34,747 nucleotides of DNA from Leptospira chreensis (GCF_016919165.1 NZ_JAFFPS010000029.1:1-34747), one strand, 5' to 3'; counted from the stretch's first letter, positions 8,940-20,179 are shown. The notes: a model not told the origin generated them from the sequence alone. Program-made: numbers and translations.

Positions 8940-10180
8940 TTTGAAACTTTCTCCAAAATCAAATCTAGATGTTGGATCTGGCCTCCTTGGTGGAGGTAAA
9001 AAATCGGAATCATCTGACCGTTAGGAGAACGTTTCAGAAATTGGTTTGGAGATTGATCCTCGATTCTATTTTTGCTTGTTTGATGATTTCCTGCTTTGGT
9101 GGATAATAATTGCATTTCGTATATTTCCCTGAGTAAGGAATAAACTGTATTCCCGCTATAGACTGGTTCCAATAGGATGTTTGTACTTCGATAAAATCTG
9201 CCTATCCATTCTAGGAGTGTTTTGTTTTTCTTGGCAAAGGAACCAGATATCTTCTTTGTCTTTGGTATTATTTCCGGATTTGCATTGCGATTTTGAATCT
9301 CCCCATCCGTAGAAGCTATACTGGGAAGCTCCAAAATTTGTTCGGAGGGAATGGATCGGTTTTTAAGTCCCAACTGTTTTTGCAGATCGGCTATTTTTGG
9401 GATCCACTTCTCTTTGGGCTCTCCCACCATCACTCCCAGAACCAAAATGGAACTATCTTGAAAAACATCAAAGGCAGAAAGGAAGGTCGCACCAGAGCCG
9501 ATCTCTAAAACGAGTATGGCCTTTGTATGATTTCTACTTCTTATCTCTTTTTTCAATTTTTCCCAAAGGGATTGGAGCCCCGGGATTTCGCTTGGGTGAA
9601 TTCCAAATTCGGGAAGAACAAGTCCCGGATATTCATTTTGTCTTTCTAACCAAACTGCATAGGCGGTAGCACGATTCGCATAACATTCGATAGAATGAGA
9701 ATGCCCTCGAACGATCGTCTCATTATAGGTTTTTAATTGGGGATCTCTTGTATAAGCGATGGCATCCACTTTGATTCCATGCAGGCGAAGGAGGTAAGTA
9801 AAACTGGCTAAATAATTTCCATGAATTCCACCCCAAAGAAGGACTTTGCGGATTTGATTTTCTTTCAAAAATTCAATGATTCCTTGGACCTTTCGCCATT
9901 TGGTGCCAAATCCCAAAGGAAGTAAGTCATCCCGAAGGAAATAGAGATGGGGAATGGATGGGTTCTTATCCCGTTCGGAAGGAATCATCTCTGATTCTGA
10001 ATCCCTTTTGGATGGGAGTTCGGTCCGAAAGGATTCCAAGGCTTGCAAGGACAGATTCGTTATCTGGAGGGGAAATTCCATTGGAAATTCAACTTGGTTG
10101 CGGTTTTCCAAAGGGTTTGTAAGAGAAATTGTATCTTTGTGGATCTTTGGGGTTGTATCATCCATCGGGTTTAAGTTCAT
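8936..10180 (-). CDS. Divergent ACC deaminase/D-cysteine desulfhydrase-family PLP protein
   Basis: Product of 414 residues. FLRDDLLPLGFGTKWRK (about 81-97) matches the family block in which the Lys after GGN binds PLP; here Lys94 in FGTKWRK. GGIHGNYLAS (117-126) matches the GGxQSNH phosphate/substrate loop. The C-terminal LLEPVYSGN and FYLHQGG match the family's DPVYxGK and FIHTGG. The usual GGNK is GTK and QSNH is HGNY, and there is an N-terminal extension of about 75 residues, so the substrate probably differs from ACC or D-cysteine. I set the start at 10180 because GGAAGG lies just upstream; the longer reading frame runs inside lepA. It lies 41 bases after lepA and overlaps the glycosyltransferase. 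Confidence 0.72.
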   Translation of the reverse strand: MNLNPMDDTTPKIHKDTISLTNPLENRNQVEFPMEFPLQITNLSLQALESFRTELPSKRDSESEMIPSERDKNPSIPHLYFLRDDLLPLGFGTKWRKVQGIIEFLKENQIRKVLLWGGIHGNYLASFTYLLRLHGIKVDAIAYTRDPQLKTYNETIVRGHSHSIECYANRATAYAVWLERQNEYPGLVLPEFGIHPSEIPGLQSLWEKLKKEIRSRNHTKAILVLEIGSGATFLSAFDVFQDSSILVLGVMVGEPKEKWIPKIADLQKQLGLKNRSIPSEQILELPSIASTDGEIQNRNANPEIIPKTKKISGSFAKKNKTLLEWIGRFYRSTNILLEPVYSGNTVYSLLREIYEMQLLSTKAGNHQTSKNRIEDQSPNQFLKRSPNGQMIPIFYLHQGGQIQHLDLILEKVSK

Positions 10181-10221
10181 CCATCCTTCCAAGAGATTCC
10201 TGGAAGAATAGGTTATCGACT

Positions 10222-12027
10222 TTAGTCCCCGGTTTTCAAAATGGAAAGGAAGGCTTCTTGTGGAATCTCCACATTTCCAATTTGTTTCATCCGTTTCTTT
10301 CCTTCTTTCTGTTTCTCTAGAAGTTTCTTCTTCCGAGAAATATCCCCACCATAACACTTCGCCGTTACGTTTTTACGAAGGGCAGAAATACTTTCCCGGG
10401 CCACCACTTTGGCACCAATGGCGGCTTGCAAAGGGATCATAAATTGGTGACGAGGGATTAGGTCTTTTAATTTTTCAATGATCACTCGTCCGCGGTCTTC
10501 CGCTTTGGATTTGTGAACGATGGAGGAAAGGGCATCTACTGGCTCTGCATTTACAAGAATGTCCATACGAACGAGTTTGGAATCCCGGTATCCCACTTCT
10601 TCATAATCCAAAGAGGCATACCCTTTGGTATAGGATTTCAGTTTGTCATAGAATTCGAAAATAAGTTCCGCAAGAGGAAGTTCATAAGTGAGTTGGAGTT
10701 TGTCTTTAGAAAGATAAACGGTATCCATATGGATTCCTCGTTTGTCGATCACAAGTGACATGATGTTTCCCACATAGGATTCGGGTGCAATGATGGTCGC
10801 TTTCACAAAAGGTTCTTCTGATTTTCCAATGAGAATGGGTTCTGGCCATTTACTTGGGTTATCCACTTCAATGATTTCGTCTTTCGTGGTGGTGATGCGA
10901 AATTTAACTGATGGAGCTGTGGTAATGAGGGCTAAATTGAATTCTCTCTCTAGTCTCTCCTGTACAATTTCCATATGTAAGAGGCCTAAATAACCCACAC
11001 GGAAACCAAAACCAAGTGCTGCCGAGTTTTCTCTTTCAAAGGTTAACGCTGAATCGTTTAACTTTAGTTTTTCGATGGCATCCACGAGAGCATCAAAGTC
11101 TTCCCCATTAATCGGAAAAAGACCAGCAAATACCATTGGTTTTGCATCTTTAAATCCTTTGACATCTTCTGCGGTTTGTCTGTTGGCATGAGTGATGGTG
11201 TCGCCCGTTTTGGCATCCCCCATTTTTTTCATACCAGCGACCACATAACCAACGTCCCCGGCTTGTAATTCTTCACAAGCTACCATGGAGAGACGATTGA
11301 TTCCCACTTCTGTGACCGTAAACTGACGGCCAATGTGCATCATATGGATCATTTCCCCTTTACGGAGTTTTCCATCATATAGACGAACTTTAGCAACCAC
11401 ACCCATATAGGTATCAAAGAAGGAATCATAAATGAGTGCCTTCAGAGGGGCCTCCACATCACCCACTGGTGGCGGGAGCAAATAACAAATCGCCTCAAGG
11501 ACTTCTTGTACATTGAGGCCGGTTTTTGCAGAAATCGGAATGGCTTCTTCGGGATTCAGTCCCAAAGACTCTTCGATCATCAATTTACATTTGTCGATAT
11601 CGGCGGAAGGAAGATCAATTTTGTTAATAACAGGAATTATGCGAAGATTTAAATCCATCGCTAGGTATAAATTGGCTAAGGTTTGCGCTTCTACTCCTTG
11701 GCTTGCATCTACAATCAGAAGTACCCCTTCACAAGCGGCAAGAGAGCGGGACACTTCGTACGTAAAATCCACGTGGCCCGGAGTATCAATTAAATTCAGG
11801 TGATATACGTTCCCATCTTTAGCTACATAATCAAAAGATGCATTATTGGCTTTGATGGTGATCCCACGTTCTCTTTCGATGTCCATGGAATCGAGAATTT
11901 GGTTCTTTTGGGTCCTTTTGTCTGTGACAAGACCAATCTCAAGCAAACGATCCGCCAGAGTGGATTTTCCATGGTCGACATGGGCGATAATGGAAAAATT
12001 GCGGGTGAATTTTTGGCGTTCGTTCAC
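10222..12027 (-). CDS. lepA: Elongation factor 4 (LepA), ribosome-associated GTPase
   Basis: The 601-residue protein matches the usual length of about 600. GTPase motifs are AHVDHGKST (15-23), the switch I region with ERERGITIK (51-59), DTPGH (81-85) and NKID (135-138). The LepA-specific C-terminus is present ([20 protein letters not shown] and a basic [13 protein letters not shown] tail). It acts on ribosomes during initiation or back-translocation. The start is GTG at 12027 with AGAGGG five bases upstream. It is the first gene of a minus-strand run with the PLP protein and the glycosyltransferase, and diverges from eno. Confidence 0.97.
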   Translation of the reverse strand: MNERQKFTRNFSIIAHVDHGKSTLADRLLEIGLVTDKRTQKNQILDSMDIERERGITIKANNASFDYVAKDGNVYHLNLIDTPGHVDFTYEVSRSLAACEGVLLIVDASQGVEAQTLANLYLAMDLNLRIIPVINKIDLPSADIDKCKLMIEESLGLNPEEAIPISAKTGLNVQEVLEAICYLLPPPVGDVEAPLKALIYDSFFDTYMGVVAKVRLYDGKLRKGEMIHMMHIGRQFTVTEVGINRLSMVACEELQAGDVGYVVAGMKKMGDAKTGDTITHANRQTAEDVKGFKDAKPMVFAGLFPINGEDFDALVDAIEKLKLNDSALTFERENSAALGFGFRVGYLGLLHMEIVQERLEREFNLALITTAPSVKFRITTTKDEIIEVDNPSKWPEPILIGKSEEPFVKATIIAPESYVGNIMSLVIDKRGIHMDTVYLSKDKLQLTYELPLAELIFEFYDKLKSYTKGYASLDYEEVGYRDSKLVRMDILVNAEPVDALSSIVHKSKAEDRGRVIIEKLKDLIPRHQFMIPLQAAIGAKVVARESISALRKNVTAKCYGGDISRKKKLLEKQKEGKKRMKQIGNVEIPQEAFLSILKTGD

Positions 12028-12134
12028 GGTTCCCTCTTCTTTTTAAGTCATTTTCCTGGATCAAGGCTCTTTGTCGAAAAAGTTTATTGTCAGAGGCTTA
12101 AATTTCCTAAGACTGGGAGGAAATTATCCCTTAG

Positions 12135-13451
<1,317 letters not shown>

Positions 13452-13452
13452 T

Positions 13453-13917
13453 ATGACACCAACGAAAGCCTCCCTACTTGTAATGTATATTTGTGCTGGT
13501 CTCTATCTTGGACTTTTGTCCGAGTCAGGGATCGCCGAACGTATGCGCCTTGAGAAAGAATTACAAAATCTCAATGCCGAGGTAGAGAGGCTTGTGGTAG
13601 AAAACCAAGGGTTGGAAGAAAAAGAACGCCGCCTCAAAAATGATGCTTATGCCTTAGAACAGGAAGCAAGGAAGTACTATCTACTTTCTGAAACTGCTCA
13701 TGTATTGAAATTCGAAGAAATGCCTTCGCCTTTGACGCAAAAAACAAAAGCCCTTCCGGCTTCCCTGCAAACGGCAGGGCTTGGTGCGGAATGGAAGGAG
13801 CCTCCGCTCTTTTTGTTACGTTTCTTTTTTATTTCTTTCAGTGTTTTCCTGATTCTAGGCGTTTACTTCAAGCTGAAACGCTTGCCTCATACGTCTAAAC
13901 AGGAAAGACTGAATTAA
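13453..13917 (+). CDS. FtsB/DivIC-like cell-division protein with an extra C-terminal membrane span
   Basis: The 154-residue protein has a membrane helix at about 5-22, a coiled coil at about 28-72, and then [16 protein letters not shown] followed by [10 protein letters not shown]. That is the signature of the FtsB/DivIC (septum formation initiator) family, which links FtsL and FtsQ at the septum. Position directly after eno supports this. Family members usually end shortly after this motif. Here a linker of about 30 residues leads to a second hydrophobic helix (118-139) and a basic cytoplasmic-looking tail. The gap to eno is one base and to clpP one base. Confidence 0.8.
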   Translation: MTPTKASLLVMYICAGLYLGLLSESGIAERMRLEKELQNLNAEVERLVVENQGLEEKERRLKNDAYALEQEARKYYLLSETAHVLKFEEMPSPLTQKTKALPASLQTAGLGAEWKEPPLFLLRFFFISFSVFLILGVYFKLKRLPHTSKQERLN

Positions 13918-13918
13918 T

Positions 13919-14527
13919 ATGCCAGAAGAAGAAACACCAGATAAAGAAATCTCAGAAACCATCCAAGATCTCATTAGCGACAAAAACATGGGAAAGAAGT
14001 TCCTGGAAAAAAGGAAAATCTTTCTCTGGGGTCCGGTCACTGACGAATCCTCCAAGGAATTAACTGCCAAACTCATGTATTTGGAAATGGCAGATCCTGG
14101 AAAACCAATCACGTTTTATATCAATAGCCCCGGTGGTGTTGTGACCTCTGGCCTGGTTGTTTATGATACCATGCAAATGATTTCCTCTCCGGTTCATACA
14201 GTTTGTATGGGTATGGCTGCTTCTATGGGTTCTATCCTTCTCATTGGTGGGAAAAAAGGAAATCGTTACATCTGGCCTAACGGCCGTGTGATGATTCACC
14301 AACCTTCCATTGGCGGACAAATCCAAGCTCCTGCTACGGATTTACTCATTCATGCACAGGATATTGTCAAAACCAAAGAAAAGCTCAATCAAATGTTAGC
14401 GGATGCTTGTGGAAAATCCTACGAACAATTGGTGGAAGACACCGATCGCGATTATTACATGGATGCCGACCAAGCTCTTGCTTACGGAATTGTGGATAAA
14501 ATCGTAAACACAATTGACGTCGTCTAA
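13919..14527 (+). CDS. clpP: ATP-dependent Clp protease proteolytic subunit
   Basis: The 202-residue serine peptidase forms the ClpP barrel fed by ClpA/ClpX/ClpC-type unfoldases. YINSPGG (67-73) is the oxyanion region, Ser102 in GMAASMGS the nucleophile, His127 in MIHQPS the base, and the Asp in EDTDRD (about 174) the third residue. The handle region reads [11 protein letters not shown] in place of the common GQATDIEI, so it may be a paralogue within the genus, where more than one ClpP is known. The ATG follows the stop of the FtsB-like gene by one base; the stop overlaps the next gene by 14 bases. Confidence 0.95.
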   Translation: MPEEETPDKEISETIQDLISDKNMGKKFLEKRKIFLWGPVTDESSKELTAKLMYLEMADPGKPITFYINSPGGVVTSGLVVYDTMQMISSPVHTVCMGMAASMGSILLIGGKKGNRYIWPNGRVMIHQPSIGGQIQAPATDLLIHAQDIVKTKEKLNQMLADACGKSYEQLVEDTDRDYYMDADQALAYGIVDKIVNTIDVV

Positions 14528-15524
14528 CAGAGAGTTTAAACCTAGAAGATTTTTAGAAGGTAGACATTTACAAACTGTCTACAACGTACTCTTTCCTCCA
14601 GACAATTCGTTGGAGGATGAGTATTATTCCGAGAGTATCCTCATTCCAACAAACGATAAGTCTGGGGATATTCTTTGGTTAGAACACAATCCCCCTTTAT
14701 CACATATTCGTAAAAAAGCATCCAAATGGAATGGACACTACTTACTTCTCATTCATGGAATGGAAGGAAGTTCGGAATCTCATTACATGGTGAGTGCTGG
14801 TAAAGAAGCACTAAATCGTGGTTATGGTGTGATTCGGATGAATTTACGAAACTGTGGTCGCGGTCTTGGTCTTGCAAGAAAACCATATAACGCCGGCCAA
14901 TCCGAAGACATTGAGACTGTATTACAATACATTCATAAACATTTCACCAAATCCATTTTTGTATCCGGGTTTTCTTTATCTGCCAATATGGTGGTGAAGT
15001 TCTTCGGCGAAAAAAGACAACATTATGCCAAAGCATTTTCGGCCACTTCCCCTCCTTTGGATTTAAAACGCAGTTGTGATTTTATCGATTCCCGTGCCGG
15101 AAATTTTTACCGGGATCATTTTTTAGATACCATGAAAGAGAAAGTAACCTCAGGGGTTTATGAAATCTCTGATAAAATCAAGGAACGTGTCCTTCGTAGT
15201 AAGTCTTTTTTTGATTTTGATGACTTTTTCACAGCACCAATTGCTGGTTATGCGAATGTTTTAGAATACTACAATATCTGTTCTGGGCTGAAATACTTAG
15301 GTGGGATCAAAATCCCTGGTCTTCTTGTCCATGCCGATGATGATCCTGTCGTCCCTTCGGAAGTTTGGCATGAGATTCGTTGGAAGTCCTACCCACTACT
15401 ACAGACAGTGCTTACGGAAAAAGGGGGCCATGTGGGATTTATCAGTGATACCTCCCCTGACAATCCAGAAGGACGATGGCTTCCTCGGATTTTACTCGAT
15501 TTTTTTGATTCTCAAATCAAATAG
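14514..15524 (+). CDS. YheT/ABHD1-type alpha/beta hydrolase
   Basis: The 336-residue protein has the features of the YheT family: N-terminal GRHLQT (16-21), the oxyanion [11 protein letters not shown] (79-89), RMNLRNCG (108-115), the nucleophile elbow GFSLSAN with Ser154, the acid in HADDDPVVP and the catalytic His in KGGHVGF. It is probably an esterase or lipase of unknown substrate; in other bacteria members lie near lipid and envelope genes. The start is TTG at 14514, inside the end of clpP, because RHLQT is conserved and no other start lies upstream of it. No Shine-Dalgarno is seen, so translation probably couples to clpP. Confidence 0.85.
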   Translation: MTSSNREFKPRRFLEGRHLQTVYNVLFPPDNSLEDEYYSESILIPTNDKSGDILWLEHNPPLSHIRKKASKWNGHYLLLIHGMEGSSESHYMVSAGKEALNRGYGVIRMNLRNCGRGLGLARKPYNAGQSEDIETVLQYIHKHFTKSIFVSGFSLSANMVVKFFGEKRQHYAKAFSATSPPLDLKRSCDFIDSRAGNFYRDHFLDTMKEKVTSGVYEISDKIKERVLRSKSFFDFDDFFTAPIAGYANVLEYYNICSGLKYLGGIKIPGLLVHADDDPVVPSEVWHEIRWKSYPLLQTVLTEKGGHVGFISDTSPDNPEGRWLPRILLDFFDSQIK

Positions 15525-15556
15525 TTTAACAATAATACAAGAGAAGGTAAGGGCCA

Positions 15557-16942
15557 ATGCGCAACCTATTAAAAGAATGTTTGGCGGAAGAGTCCGGATT
15601 TGTGGAATTAAGATACCACCATAAAGAAAGTCGTTCCTTTCATGCAGAAAGAGGACGAGTGGAATCCACTGCCCTTCGGAAACGAACAGGAATTGGCGTT
15701 CGTGTTTTGGAAGCAGGTACTTGGGGATTTGCATCTACCAGCGAAATCTCAAAATCATCCATTCAAAATGCCATCCAGGTTGCAAAAAAAGCCGCCCGCC
15801 TATCCTCTGCTTTGCGAAAGGATAAAATCCCAAACTTACCAAAGGCAAACTTTGCCATTGGTGATTTTATTGGAAAAGGGATCGAAGACTTTCGCAACCG
15901 CACCGTTGAAGAAAAATTAAAACTCGTTCTCGATATCCAAAACGAAGCGGCCAAACAATCGACAAAACTCCAATCGGTGGGTTGTGGGTATTCCGAAATT
16001 TATGAAGAAAAAGCCATCGTCACAACCGATGGGGCTGATAGTTTTTTTACTATGGTAAGACCTGAGTTCCGAGTCTCTGCCGTTGCCAAAGAAGATGGAA
16101 AGATGGAATCGGGATCTCATTCCATTGGAGTGACTGGGGGTTGGGATTGTTTGTTTCGGTCTCAGTCGGCCCTCCAGATTTCCGAAGAAGCTTGTAAAAC
16201 TGCTGTGGATTTACTCTCCAGTGTTTTACCAGATGGTGGACTTTCGACTGTCATCCTATCCCCGTCCATAGTGGGTCTTCTTGTCCATGAAGCCATTGGC
16301 CATACAGTGGAAGCCGATTTTGTTCTCTCAGGATCTGTGGCCCAAGGGAAAATCGGACAACGAGTTGGTTCCGATCTAGTCACGTTATGCGACTCTGGAT
16401 TTTCCGAATACTATGAAGGTGCTGGCGGTTCCATTCCTGTGGATGATGAAGGCCTCCTTCCTACAAACACTGTCATCATTAAAAACGGAATTTTAACTTC
16501 TTATTTGCACAATAGAGAAACGGCGGAACGGTTTGGTGTGGCTCCCACCGGTTCGGCAAGGGCTTGGGAGTATGGAGATGTTCCGCTTATCCGGATGCGA
16601 AATACCTTCCTCGTTCCTGGAGATTCTCATTTGGAAGAAATGATCGCAAACACCAAAGATGGATATTATTTGGATGGGGCAAAAAACGGCCAAGCGGATG
16701 CTACTGGTGAGTTTATGTTTGCTGTACAAAAAGCCTACCGAATTCAAAATGGAAAGATCACTGACCTTTTGAAAGGAGTCACTGTATCTGGACTTGCTTT
16801 CGATGTATTACAAAATGTTGATATGGTTTCCAAAGAATTTAAATGGGATTTGGGTTCGGGACATTGTGGCAAAGGCCAACCAGCAAAAGTTGATGCGGGT
16901 GGTCCTTATGTTAGAACCAAAGTATTGCTAGGTGGTAAATGA
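15557..16942 (+). CDS. tldD: TldD metallopeptidase subunit
   Basis: The 461-residue protein is the catalytic half of the TldD/TldE protease, which degrades unfolded or modified peptides and in E. coli matures microcin B17 and removes CcdA. The zinc motif is HEAIGH (His244, Glu245, His249), and the third ligand is Cys437 in GHCGKGQ. The conserved ATGEFMFAV stretch is also present. GAAGG/AAGG lies just upstream of the ATG. Its stop overlaps the tldE start as ATGATG. All active-site residues are present. Confidence 0.95.
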   Translation: MRNLLKECLAEESGFVELRYHHKESRSFHAERGRVESTALRKRTGIGVRVLEAGTWGFASTSEISKSSIQNAIQVAKKAARLSSALRKDKIPNLPKANFAIGDFIGKGIEDFRNRTVEEKLKLVLDIQNEAAKQSTKLQSVGCGYSEIYEEKAIVTTDGADSFFTMVRPEFRVSAVAKEDGKMESGSHSIGVTGGWDCLFRSQSALQISEEACKTAVDLLSSVLPDGGLSTVILSPSIVGLLVHEAIGHTVEADFVLSGSVAQGKIGQRVGSDLVTLCDSGFSEYYEGAGGSIPVDDEGLLPTNTVIIKNGILTSYLHNRETAERFGVAPTGSARAWEYGDVPLIRMRNTFLVPGDSHLEEMIANTKDGYYLDGAKNGQADATGEFMFAVQKAYRIQNGKITDLLKGVTVSGLAFDVLQNVDMVSKEFKWDLGSGHCGKGQPAKVDAGGPYVRTKVLLGGK

Positions 16943-18321
16943 TGGATCATTTAGCAATTGAAAAACGGTTAGATGGCCAAAAAGAATTACTTTCCGGTCT
17001 AGTCAAAAAAGCAAAATCCAATGGAATCGACCAGGTAGAAATTTATTCTAGTTATGGTTACTCAGAAGATGTCAGTTTAGAAAAAAATGACTTAAACAAC
17101 TGTACGGCGACAGAAGAGAATATGTTTGGAATCCGAGTGATTGTCGAAGGAAACCAAGGTTTTATCATCTCCAATCATATTCCGAGTCTCTACGAGTCCA
17201 TTGAAGAAGCTTTTAGTTTAGCCAAAAGCCAATCCACTCCTGATTTTGATTTGGGATTGCCGGAACCAGAAACCATTCCGGCCGTTTTCAATCAATATGA
17301 CGATTCTTTGGACAAGTTGGGAATTGAAGACCTAGTTGCATCTGCCAAAGAAGCCCTTGGTTGGAGAAATGATTTATATTCCAAGGTCAATATTGATTCG
17401 GGAGATTTTTCCCTTAGCAAGGGTTATAAACTGATTGTATCTTCCAAGGGAGTGATGGCTCACGAACTCGGAGCGGAACTTTCTGCCTCTGTGATGGGCA
17501 TGGGTGTGGACGGAGATCTTGTCGGAAGTTTTGATTATGATTCGGCGAGCGGTTTCAACAAGGAGCAGTTCCAAAACCTTTGGAAGAAAGCATTTACCAA
17601 CTTTGGAGACAAATGTATGGGAGCTCTCTATGCCAAACCCAGTTCCGGTTTCCAAGGAAAAGTTCTACTTCCCCCGGATGCGGTGTATTCTTTTTTCCTC
17701 GGGCTCTTTTTAGGTTCCTTAAATGGAACAAGCCTAAGGAAAGGAAAATCAAAGATGGCGGGAAAACTGGAAGAAAAGGTTGCCTCGTCTCTTTTGTCGA
17801 TTTGGGATGATCCAACTAATGACCGTTTCATGGGCTCGACGGGATTTGACAGGGAAGGTCTCCCTACTTCTAAAAAACCCATCCTTACTGATGGAGTGCT
17901 GCACACTTACTTCTACAATACCTATGAAGCCAAAAAAGCAGGTCTCGCAAAATCCAATGGATCTGCGAATGGAGGGGCCCAAAGCCTTCCGGGTTGTGGC
18001 CCAAAACAATTACAAATTGCACCGGGCTCTTCTTCTAAGGATGAGTTTTTCAAACTTCCAGGAAAAACATTATTTGTGAACCGAATCTCGGGAACCAAAG
18101 ATGGGGCATCCGGCGATTTTTCCGGCGTGATCAAAGGTAGTTATGTTCTGGAGAACGGTGAAAAGACTCCGGTCAGGGAGTTACAAATTGTAGGAAATGC
18201 TTTTGATGCATTAAACCAAATAGAAGCTATCTCGAAAGAAGGAGAACTTTTGGGTGAGTCTTCTTTTGTTCCCTATATGCTTTTGGATGGATTTACAATC
18301 ACAGGGGTTACGGAAAACTAA
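16939..18321 (+). CDS. tldE: TldE/PmbA partner subunit
   Basis: The 460-residue protein is the non-catalytic TldE/PmbA partner of the metallopeptidase pair. It lacks a HExxxH motif, as expected. LEKNDLNNC (about 53-61) and the C-terminal FSGVIKGSYVLENGE block are typical of the family. The overlapping ATG at 16939 (ATGATGG across the tldD stop) suggests coupled translation and equal amounts of the two subunits. No peptide precursor gene is visible beside the pair, so a microcin-type role is not indicated by context. Confidence 0.93.
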   Translation: MMDHLAIEKRLDGQKELLSGLVKKAKSNGIDQVEIYSSYGYSEDVSLEKNDLNNCTATEENMFGIRVIVEGNQGFIISNHIPSLYESIEEAFSLAKSQSTPDFDLGLPEPETIPAVFNQYDDSLDKLGIEDLVASAKEALGWRNDLYSKVNIDSGDFSLSKGYKLIVSSKGVMAHELGAELSASVMGMGVDGDLVGSFDYDSASGFNKEQFQNLWKKAFTNFGDKCMGALYAKPSSGFQGKVLLPPDAVYSFFLGLFLGSLNGTSLRKGKSKMAGKLEEKVASSLLSIWDDPTNDRFMGSTGFDREGLPTSKKPILTDGVLHTYFYNTYEAKKAGLAKSNGSANGGAQSLPGCGPKQLQIAPGSSSKDEFFKLPGKTLFVNRISGTKDGASGDFSGVIKGSYVLENGEKTPVRELQIVGNAFDALNQIEAISKEGELLGESSFVPYMLLDGFTITGVTEN

Positions 18322-18325
18322 GGTT

Positions 18326-18859
18326 ATGCCGCAAGAGTTATTAGAAAGACCACCGGGTGCTTCTTTTTTTATGATCCTCTCTTACCAACAAGAGGACATT
18401 CTATTTGAATTGAAAGCAATGGCGGAAAAACGGTTTTCTAAAATTCTCTATGAATCAGTCCTTCTTCCCAAATGGACTCCCGATGAAACAGAAAGGGAAC
18501 TCGCCTATCCGGGGAGATGGACCAAAGTCCTATCCTTTAAACAAAGGATCCACAGGGAGGAACTTGTGGAGAAAAAAAAGGAATGTTTGGAATTCCAAAT
18601 GCTATTACAAAAAAAAGATCCAAGTGTTCTCTTGATTCCAGGTTACGTTACTTCGCATAATATTGTTATTGCGAAATCAAAGGATGACTTCCATCGAATT
18701 TACTTATTCCAAGGTGTGTATGGGGAGACCGTATACCATTTTTCCCGGGGACAACTCGTTGTACCGAACACAACCCAAAGTTACTTTCGGGAAAGAGAAG
18801 TGAGTTATTTTTTTAATACCCTCAGGGAATCCTATGAATTCAACAAATTCAAATCCTAA
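18326..18859 (+). CDS. DUF4416 family protein
   Basis: The 177-residue cytosolic protein has no signal peptide or membrane helix. The central VLLIPGYVTSHNIVIAK and FHRIYLFQGVYGETVYH segments, and the C-terminal aromatic-rich tail, are the hallmarks of DUF4416, a family of unknown function. The start at 18326, four bases after the tldE stop, is preferred over an in-frame ATG at 18254 inside tldE because family members begin at about this point. It sits in the eno-to-lipoprotein operon and overlaps the next gene by 26 bases. Confidence 0.78.
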   Translation: MPQELLERPPGASFFMILSYQQEDILFELKAMAEKRFSKILYESVLLPKWTPDETERELAYPGRWTKVLSFKQRIHREELVEKKKECLEFQMLLQKKDPSVLLIPGYVTSHNIVIAKSKDDFHRIYLFQGVYGETVYHFSRGQLVVPNTTQSYFREREVSYFFNTLRESYEFNKFKS

Positions 18860-19409
18860 TCACTTCCCTACTTCTATTTTCATTTCCTTATTGGTTTTTA
18901 TAAGTATTGCCATTGGTGGATGCCAAACGGACCCGAAACAATCCTTTCAGTTTTGTGATAATTTCAATGAACCTTTGGATTGCACAGAACCCAAAACAGA
19001 AAAAGATATTGTCCTTTTAGATCAAAAGTTGTTTAAAAAAGAAAATCCTAACTATGAGGATTTTGGAAATTTTTTGTATTTCACGGCAAGAGAAACTCCC
19101 GGGTTTCGCCTGGTCCTCCCAAAACCATACAATGGGCTGGAAAAACAAACATTTCGTTCTGGATATGTTGCGTATTTAAAATATGGAAATTCCTCCGAAA
19201 GGATGGAAGGGAATTTATTCCAAAACAATGTAGTGGTATCTTTTCATTATTTAGGGGCTCTTTTGAAAGAGGAGTTCCGCCATAAGGGAATCGATAAATC
19301 TCCCTTTCAATTAGAAGCACTCGGCCCCATCCTTTTGGAATATAAAGTGGTAGTTCCTGGAATGGAGACCATCACCAAACAGAGAACTGTCGAACTTCGC
19401 TGGAAGTAA
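18834..19409 (+). CDS. Putative lipoprotein of unknown function
   Basis: The 191-residue product has a polar N-terminus, a hydrophobic stretch at 13-28 and the lipobox AIGGC with Cys30. The mature part has two further Cys (in QFCDNF and LDCTEP) that could pair, and is otherwise beta-rich. No family is recognised. The ATG has CAGGGAA about six bases upstream. It is the last gene of the long operon beginning at eno and converges on the lipid-kinase-like gene with a 17-base gap and no clear terminator. Confidence 0.7.
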   Translation: MNSTNSNPNHFPTSIFISLLVFISIAIGGCQTDPKQSFQFCDNFNEPLDCTEPKTEKDIVLLDQKLFKKENPNYEDFGNFLYFTARETPGFRLVLPKPYNGLEKQTFRSGYVAYLKYGNSSERMEGNLFQNNVVVSFHYLGALLKEEFRHKGIDKSPFQLEALGPILLEYKVVVPGMETITKQRTVELRWK

Positions 19410-19426
19410 CCAATCACCTCTTTCCG

Positions 19427-20176
19427 CTACTTCTGAATGTAAAGGGCCTGCGGGTCGAAGAAAAAATCCATCGGTGTATAATTCAAATACAATAAGGAAA
19501 GCACAGAAAGGACAACGGCTCCCACTACGGGAATGAGAAGGTTGTCGTCAATCAGTCCTTTTGCCGTTGTGTTTGCAAAAAACTCAGTGATACAAGCGGC
19601 CACCACGGAAAAGAAAACAAGATAAACAGGAGTCCACAAAAGTTCTGTTTGGGGGTCGAGAATCGCAAGAAAACTTCCTGGCTGAGACTTGGTGATGAGA
19701 AAGAGCGCCAGAACCGAAAATAGAAAAGCGGGAATTAAAAACCCCACAATCCCTTCTAAAGATTTTCCATTATAGAATCTATGTTTCCCGTATTTGCTAC
19801 CAACAAAAGCAGCAAAGGGATCCCCGATTACCAGAAACAAAATGGCAAGGATGGCAATCTCTGCCGGAAAAAACAAAACAACGAGGAAGTTGGCGAAAAA
19901 ATAAGGAACGGTTCCGTTGAACCTTTGTCTTTCGGACTCTTTCATGAGAAATCCAAAATACTTATAAAAGAAATTTTCAAAACCGGAATGATTTAGGCGA
20001 ACGAGCTCCAATACAAAGAGAGCCACAAGGAGGGCTGCCAGGGCCGTGACAAGGATGGCGCGTGTTGCATAGACGAGGCCAAAAGCATCACGGAAGGGAT
20101 CAAAAAAAAGAGTCACGGGGATGATGAGCCCGAGTACATGCCAAATTTTACGAAAGAAATTGAATCCTGAACTCAC
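19427..20176 (-). CDS. CTP-dependent DAG/dolichol kinase-like membrane protein
   Basis: The 249-residue integral membrane protein has about seven hydrophobic helices. FRKIWHVLGL near the N-terminus, GDPFAAFVGSKYGK with the following KSLEG near 138-160, and the late IDDNLLIP match the SEC59/DGK1/VTE5 group. That group phosphorylates dolichol, diacylglycerol or phytol using CTP. Bacterial members are poorly characterised, so the substrate here, perhaps an isoprenoid or diacylglycerol, is inferred. The start is GTG at 20176 with TAGGT about six bases upstream, three bases after the STAS gene stop. Confidence 0.75.
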   Translation of the reverse strand: MSSGFNFFRKIWHVLGLIIPVTLFFDPFRDAFGLVYATRAILVTALAALLVALFVLELVRLNHSGFENFFYKYFGFLMKESERQRFNGTVPYFFANFLVVLFFPAEIAILAILFLVIGDPFAAFVGSKYGKHRFYNGKSLEGIVGFLIPAFLFSVLALFLITKSQPGSFLAILDPQTELLWTPVYLVFFSVVAACITEFFANTTAKGLIDDNLLIPVVGAVVLSVLSLLYLNYTPMDFFFDPQALYIQK

Positions 20177-20179
20177 GGT

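Noticed and set aside
10181..10357. N-terminal extension of the PLP protein into lepA
   Set aside because: The extra 59 codons read through the lepA 3' end and encode a Glu/Thr/Arg-rich, non-homologous stretch; GGAAGG before 10180 marks a better start.
13748..13782. Stem-loop (AAGCCC...GGGCTT with inner CCCTGC/GCAGGG) as a terminator
   Set aside because: It lies within the coding part of the FtsB-like gene, encodes its linker, and has no T run after it.
15557..18321. TldD/TldE as part of a microcin or modified-peptide cluster
   Set aside because: No precursor peptide, cyclodehydratase or exporter gene is nearby; the pair sits among housekeeping genes.
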